DNA of 64,000 nt from JAAZKI01 sp012799905 (GTDB lineage Bacteria > Verrucomicrobiota > Lentisphaeria > Oligosphaerales > Oligosphaeraceae). Location of the stretch: contig JBMNFR010000009.1 of assembly GCA_050949415.1 (NCBI GenBank), forward strand, positions 372,001 through 436,000, given 5' to 3'. A program made the position numbers and the translations under genes. Below the pieces are notes generated by a model. That model searched no databases. It was not told the DNA's origin and worked only from the letters and a program-made list of their open reading frames with translations. Of the stretch, positions 60,136-64,000 are shown piece by piece. Numbering within the stretch: position 1 is the first letter of the stretch; each line of letters starts with the position of its first letter.

Positions 60136-62541
60136 ATGACGACCGCCCAAAGCTTGCCAGAATCCGCCTCGCCATCGTCGACTTCGACTGCGGCGACGCC
60201 GTTCCGTTTTCGACGCCTTATCTTCCCGCTGTTCAGCCTTGTCTTGCTGCTGGCCTTGTGGCCGGTTCATTCCTACCACCCGGCCGACATTGACTACCTT
60301 CTGGGCGGCATTGTCTCCAACGCCTATCCGCGCAACCAGCTAGGCGTAGTAGGCGCATGGCTGGCTTGGTTCATGCTGTTCACGTTTGGGCTGGCGTCGT
60401 ATCCCATTGTGCTTCTTGCCATTATATGCAGCTGCCGCCGACTGTTCTGGCCCCGAGGCGTCCGGCCCATATCCTGGGAATACCTCTGCGCCTTCCTTCT
60501 GTTTGCGTTCGGCACATCAATGCTTCTCGGCATCTGGCAAAACGCCTTTTCGACCATTACTGAAGCCCTTAACATCGCCACCATCCCTGGCGGCGTCATC
60601 GGCCAACGCTTCTGCGCTCCCGGTCAAGGCTGGCTGCGCCTGCTCTTGAACCCGACCGGTTCTGCCATCGCTGCCACCGCCATGATCGTGGTCGCGCTCG
60701 CCGTCATCTGGTTCTTCGACTGGCAGCTCCTTTGCGTTCCATTCCTGTTGAAAACAATACGCTCGTTTAAAAACCGGCCGAAAGCCCCCCCGGCTTCTGA
60801 CGCGGAACCAACGCCGACCCACTCTGACCCAGTCACTGTTCCGATCAGCCGCCAGGAACCGCCCCGGCCGGCTCCTGCTCCAACCTGGTCAACACCACCT
60901 CGTCCCGCACCCGCGCCAACGCCAGCGCCGGCAGTTGCGGCCAGGACAGCGCCCGGCGCCGCCAACGCTCAAGCGCCAGCACTCACCTATAAGCTCCCGA
61001 CCCTGGACCTGCTTGACCCGGACAATGATTCCAAGCACTCTGGCGCCAATGCCCGGGAAATCGAACGCAACAAGGCCATTTTGCAGAGCACGCTGGATAA
61101 TTTCAAAATCGAGGCCACTGTCCTCAACGCGATTTCCGGCCCCCAGGTGACGCTGTTCGAAATTTCTCCGGCGCCAGGCGTCCACGTCAACCGCATCAGC
61201 AACCTGGAGAACAACATCTGCATGGACCTCCAGGCGCCGAGTGTCCGCATTCTCGCCCCCATCCCCGGTAAAAACCTGGTTGGCATCGAAGTTCCCAATC
61301 AGAACCGCACCATAGTTACGGTTCGCAACCTAATGCAGACCAAGCCCTGGGAAATGGCCAAGGAGAAGATTCCCCTGCTGCTCGGCAAGAACATCAGCGG
61401 CCGCACCATTATTCTTGACCTGGCGCGCGCCCCGCACCTGCTCATCGCCGGCGCCACTGGCAGCGGCAAATCCGTCTGCATGAACCTATTAATCACCTCG
61501 CTCCTTTTCCGCTTCCGTCCGGATGAATTGAAAATGATCATGGTTGACCCCAAGGTCGTCGAATTCCAGGTCTATCACGAGTTGCCGCACCTGATCGTGC
61601 CGGTCATCACCGATGTCAGCAAAGTCGCCCTTGCTCTGCGCTGGGCGATCAATGAAATGGAAAGACGCTACCGCGTCCTCGCCAAAGTCGGCGTCCGCGA
61701 CCTCTCCAGCTTCAACAACCGCACGCCCTCAGCGGAAACCATCTTGGATGACGAAGGCCAGCCCATCCCGGACAAGATGCCCTATATCGTCATTATCATC
61801 GATGAAATCGCCGACATCATGCTGGCTGCCAAAACCGAAGTCGAACAGGGCCTGGCTAAAATCGCCGCCAAATCGCGCGCCGTCGGCATCCACACCATCA
61901 TTGCCACTCAACGGCCGGACGTAAAGACCATCACCGGCACTATCAAGGCCAACTACCCTGTCCGCATCGCCTTCCAAGTTTCGTCCTATACCGACTCACG
62001 AACCATCTTGGACGGCAAAGGCGCTGAAACCCTGCTGGGACAGGGCGACATGCTGTTCAAACCCCCGGGCGCTCCGGCAATTGAGCGCATCCAGGGCGGC
62101 ATGGCCAGCGATGCTGAGCGCGACCGCGTGATCAGCTTCGTCTGCCAGCAGGCGCCCCCGCAGTTTGACGAAAATGTCTTCCGCAGCATGGAAAAAGAAT
62201 CGGAAGATGAATCTCCCAGCCAGCCGACTCTGCCAGGCATGTCAGGGGACAGCAATCAGAACGAATCGGCGGAGGAAACCTTGCTGCGCAAGGCCATTGA
62301 GATCATTCTGCGCGACCGCCGCCCCACCATCAGCTACTTACAGCGCACGCTCGGCGTCGGTTACAACAAGGCAGCCACCCTGATGGACGAACTGGAGCGC
62401 CAGGGCGTCGTCGGGCCGCAAATCGGCACCAGCCCGCGCGAAATCCTGATTGTGGCGCCGGAAGACCTGGACCAAGACAGCGAAGCCGATGACGACCAGG
62501 GCGACAATGACGAGGAGGACGGCAAGCCGAGTTCATCTTGA
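60136..62541 (+). CDS. ftsK: FtsK/SpoIIIE-family DNA translocase
   Basis: An 801-aa septum-located DNA pump that clears chromosome ends during division. Residues 20-200 contain about four transmembrane helices, then a Pro/Ala-rich linker (about 215-290), then the motor with Walker A AGATGSGKS (438-446), Walker B IIIDEIAD, and TQRPDVKTITGTIKAN. The C-terminal winged-helix gamma domain (RRPTISYLQRTLGVGYNKAATLMDELERQGVVG) reads KOPS-like sites in the family. The ATG at 60136 is chosen because GGAGGACAGTC precedes it. The linker is short, as in SpoIIIE. Confidence 0.96.
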   Translation: MTTAQSLPESASPSSTSTAATPFRFRRLIFPLFSLVLLLALWPVHSYHPADIDYLLGGIVSNAYPRNQLGVVGAWLAWFMLFTFGLASYPIVLLAIICSCRRLFWPRGVRPISWEYLCAFLLFAFGTSMLLGIWQNAFSTITEALNIATIPGGVIGQRFCAPGQGWLRLLLNPTGSAIAATAMIVVALAVIWFFDWQLLCVPFLLKTIRSFKNRPKAPPASDAEPTPTHSDPVTVPISRQEPPRPAPAPTWSTPPRPAPAPTPAPAVAARTAPGAANAQAPALTYKLPTLDLLDPDNDSKHSGANAREIERNKAILQSTLDNFKIEATVLNAISGPQVTLFEISPAPGVHVNRISNLENNICMDLQAPSVRILAPIPGKNLVGIEVPNQNRTIVTVRNLMQTKPWEMAKEKIPLLLGKNISGRTIILDLARAPHLLIAGATGSGKSVCMNLLITSLLFRFRPDELKMIMVDPKVVEFQVYHELPHLIVPVITDVSKVALALRWAINEMERRYRVLAKVGVRDLSSFNNRTPSAETILDDEGQPIPDKMPYIVIIIDEIADIMLAAKTEVEQGLAKIAAKSRAVGIHTIIATQRPDVKTITGTIKANYPVRIAFQVSSYTDSRTILDGKGAETLLGQGDMLFKPPGAPAIERIQGGMASDAERDRVISFVCQQAPPQFDENVFRSMEKESEDESPSQPTLPGMSGDSNQNESAEETLLRKAIEIILRDRRPTISYLQRTLGVGYNKAATLMDELERQGVVGPQIGTSPREILIVAPEDLDQDSEADDDQGDNDEEDGKPSSS

Positions 62542-62567
62542 GCTGGCAGGGCCGATGAGGAAACGAT

Positions 62568-63428
62568 ATGTTGAGGATAAGGAATAGAGCTGACAGCAAC
62601 GCGACGCCGCAGCTGCCATTGTCCTGGGATGACAATGAACAGCAGCCAGCCGACGACGTGACGCCAACTGCGCCGGCAACACCGGCGGAAGCGCCGGTCG
62701 CTGCTCAGCCAACACCACCCCCGAAAGCAGCAGACGACGCGGACGCAGGCCAGAATATACCGCCTGTAGAACCCGTCCCTGCAGATGATGACCGCAACGG
62801 CATGACATCAACGCCAGAAGTCGACGACACTACGCCGACCAAGCCACTGCCCAATGTAGTTCATCTTGACGAAATATCTGACAAGCTCGGCTTGCAGCTT
62901 CTCTCGCTACGGGCGAAAGTCGGCGTCAGCGTCGCTGAAGTGGCCGCCAAAGTCCACGCCGGGGTCACCTACATCAACGACCTCGAACAGGGCAATTACG
63001 ACCGCCTGCCGCCGGACTTCTTCTGCAAATCACTTATTGAAAGACTATGCCAGGAATACGACGTCGACCCCGAACCGCTGCTGGAACTGTTTGAAAAAGA
63101 AAGCCTAATGGCCGGACGGATGCCCAGCGGCTTCAAGGAAACAAGCGCCGATGGCTTCGGCATCGGCAAATCGCGCCGTGACCCGCTGGCCGTTCTGACT
63201 GGCAGCGACATCGGCAGCGAGGCTGACGACGAAGAAAAGTCGCCGCATCGCGTGATTGGCCTTGTGCTTGGATTAGTCGTGACAGCCCTTGTCATCCTCC
63301 TCGTCGCCGCCATCGTCCACCAGGCGCTTCTCAAACGCAACCCGCCCCCGCAGCAGCCGGCGAAAAACGACTTGTCTGTTTTGATCACGCCCCAGCGTCC
63401 AACGCCTGAAGTGCTTCGCATCCAGTAA
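62568..63428 (+). CDS. RodZ-like membrane protein with N-terminal-side HTH_25 domain
   Basis: A 286-aa protein beginning 26 bp after ftsK, with GAGGAAAC before its ATG. After a Pro/Ala/Asp-rich disordered stretch of about 100 residues comes an HTH_25 domain (about 105-175: LLSLRAKVGVSVAEVAAKVHAGVTYINDLEQGNYDRLPPDFF...LCQEYDVDPEPLLELF), then a single transmembrane helix (230-252) and a short tail. RodZ binds MreB through such a domain and shapes the cell wall. The disordered region before the HTH is unusual for RodZ, where the HTH is N-terminal, and the periplasmic DUF4115 domain is missing. Confidence 0.8.
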   Translation: MLRIRNRADSNATPQLPLSWDDNEQQPADDVTPTAPATPAEAPVAAQPTPPPKAADDADAGQNIPPVEPVPADDDRNGMTSTPEVDDTTPTKPLPNVVHLDEISDKLGLQLLSLRAKVGVSVAEVAAKVHAGVTYINDLEQGNYDRLPPDFFCKSLIERLCQEYDVDPEPLLELFEKESLMAGRMPSGFKETSADGFGIGKSRRDPLAVLTGSDIGSEADDEEKSPHRVIGLVLGLVVTALVILLVAAIVHQALLKRNPPPQQPAKNDLSVLITPQRPTPEVLRIQ

Positions 63429-63492
63429 ATAACATCGTGCCGGCGCCTTGGCGTCTTTCCATTCACCAGCGTTCACCGGGATTTGATTTGCC

Positions 63493-64000
63493 ATGAACTG
63501 CGATGTCAACCTGGGTCTTCCTGCCGACCTGGCCGCCAAATGGGCCGTCGGCCGCGAGTCCTCTGCCGCCTGCTTCCCTGAGGACGGCGTCTTTTTCCTG
63601 CAAGAGGGCTTTATCAAGGAAATTGTGACGCTGAGCGGCCTATGCCCTGAGGCCCAGCCAGCGTTTTTTGCCGCTGCCGCCCAAATTCGCTCGACGCCGG
63701 AATTGCTGGCGTTCGCCTGGCATTGCCACTGGCGCCTCAATGTTGCGCCTGCCGCCATCAATGCGGAACACAACCCATGGCCACCCAAAAAAGCCGACTT
63801 CACAGTCATGGGCAACCAATTCTTCTTTGTCTTCCCGATTCTGGCCGCCCTGCCCCGCCTCAAGGCCTACTATGCCGAACGCGGCATCCCAGCTCGCATC
63901 CTCGCCGACACCCTACACGACCTTGATGTCTGGGCCCATACCACCCATGACCTGCATGGGGTCTGGGGCTACCGCGACCCACGCTGGCTCCTCAACCATA
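63493..64000 (+). CDS. Acyltransferase-like protein (GNAT-like N-terminal region), cut by the window edge
   Basis: An open frame starting at ATG 63493 and running through the right edge (169 codons seen). The visible part has no Walker or zinc motifs. It contains FFFVFPILAALPRLKAYYAERGIPARILADTLHDLDVWAHTTHDLHGVWGYRDPRWLLNH, which resembles a family of PVC/Firmicute acyltransferases with a GNAT-like C-terminal domain. The start has no strong ribosome binding site, and other short in-frame starts exist. Family assignment is tentative. Confidence 0.55.
   Translation, partial: MNCDVNLGLPADLAAKWAVGRESSAACFPEDGVFFLQEGFIKEIVTLSGLCPEAQPAFFAAAAQIRSTPELLAFAWHCHWRLNVAPAAINAEHNPWPPKKADFTVMGNQFFFVFPILAALPRLKAYYAERGIPARILADTLHDLDVWAHTTHDLHGVWGYRDPRWLLNH

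Overview
The window looks like chromosomal DNA from a Gram-negative bacterium of the PVC group, most likely Lentisphaerota (Victivallales-like). This is inferred from three things: a pseudopilin with the FTLIELLVVI...LMPALSKAREKA N-terminus and a C-terminal LFGDSHVE-type motif typical of that phylum; lipid A synthesis (lpxA); and carbohydrate-active enzymes (CE15-type esterase, YetA/PcRGLX-like protein, a large glycosidase-like protein) mixed with scattered housekeeping genes. No rRNA operon, prophage or CRISPR array is visible. Genes are mostly single or in 2-3 gene runs, many with clear AAGGAG-type ribosome binding sites.

Layout. 1-4.7 kb: end of a pflA-like activase, a CE15-type esterase, and a tandem pair of secreted endonuclease/exonuclease/phosphatase-fold proteins, the first frameshifted. 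4.7-6.4 kb: a complete IS1380-family insertion sequence with terminal inverted repeats and a 5-bp target duplication, placed just upstream of a MATE transporter. 6.5-13.2 kb: MATE, Gfo/Idh/MocA oxidoreductase, Rnk-like regulator, ferritin, YetA-like protein. 13.4-20.4 kb: tRNA-Gly(CCC), rRNA methyltransferase-like protein, M20 amidohydrolase, histidine phosphatase, RecD2 helicase, carbon-nitrogen hydrolase. 20.5-27.4 kb: a block (zinc alcohol dehydrogenase, sugar isomerase-like TIM barrel, glycosyltransferase, leuS) bounded by a nearly identical 240-bp inverted repeat. 27.5-31.2 kb: two secreted proteins, one a 998-aa glycosidase-like protein, then tRNA-Lys(CUU). 31.5-36.3 kb: a 1611-aa type ISP restriction-modification enzyme. 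36.3-39.8 kb: two large palindrome arrays flanking an aldo/keto reductase. 40-45 kb: AEC transporter, zinc peptidase, DUF2760 protein, birA, QueG-like Fe-S protein. 45.4-48.8 kb: rplU, tyrS, lpxA, pseudopilin. 49-54 kb: a MITE-like element, a Cas4/AddB-like nuclease, tadA, a small protein, an HTH-EIIA fusion, and a membrane-anchored glycosyltransferase. 54.2-58.3 kb: ahcY, adenosine kinase and metK, a compact activated-methyl-cycle cluster. 58.6-64 kb: hom, ftsK, a RodZ-like protein and a cut-off acyltransferase-like gene.

The most striking content is the non-coding DNA. Several repeat families fill almost every intergenic gap over about 300 bp: (i) palindromes spaced exactly 26 bp apart, with paired stem changes between palindromes, in three arrays; (ii) heptanucleotide tandem repeats (GGGGCGA, TGAATGY, CATAATT); (iii) modules rich in AGTGGAC/GTCCACT with a conserved flank; (iv) long inverted repeats that bracket gene blocks; and (v) a 404-bp element with 25-bp terminal inverted repeats. 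No mobilising enzyme for these (for example a RAYT-type Y1 transposase) is encoded in the window.

All functional calls rest on reading motifs and family resemblance by eye; no database search was run.
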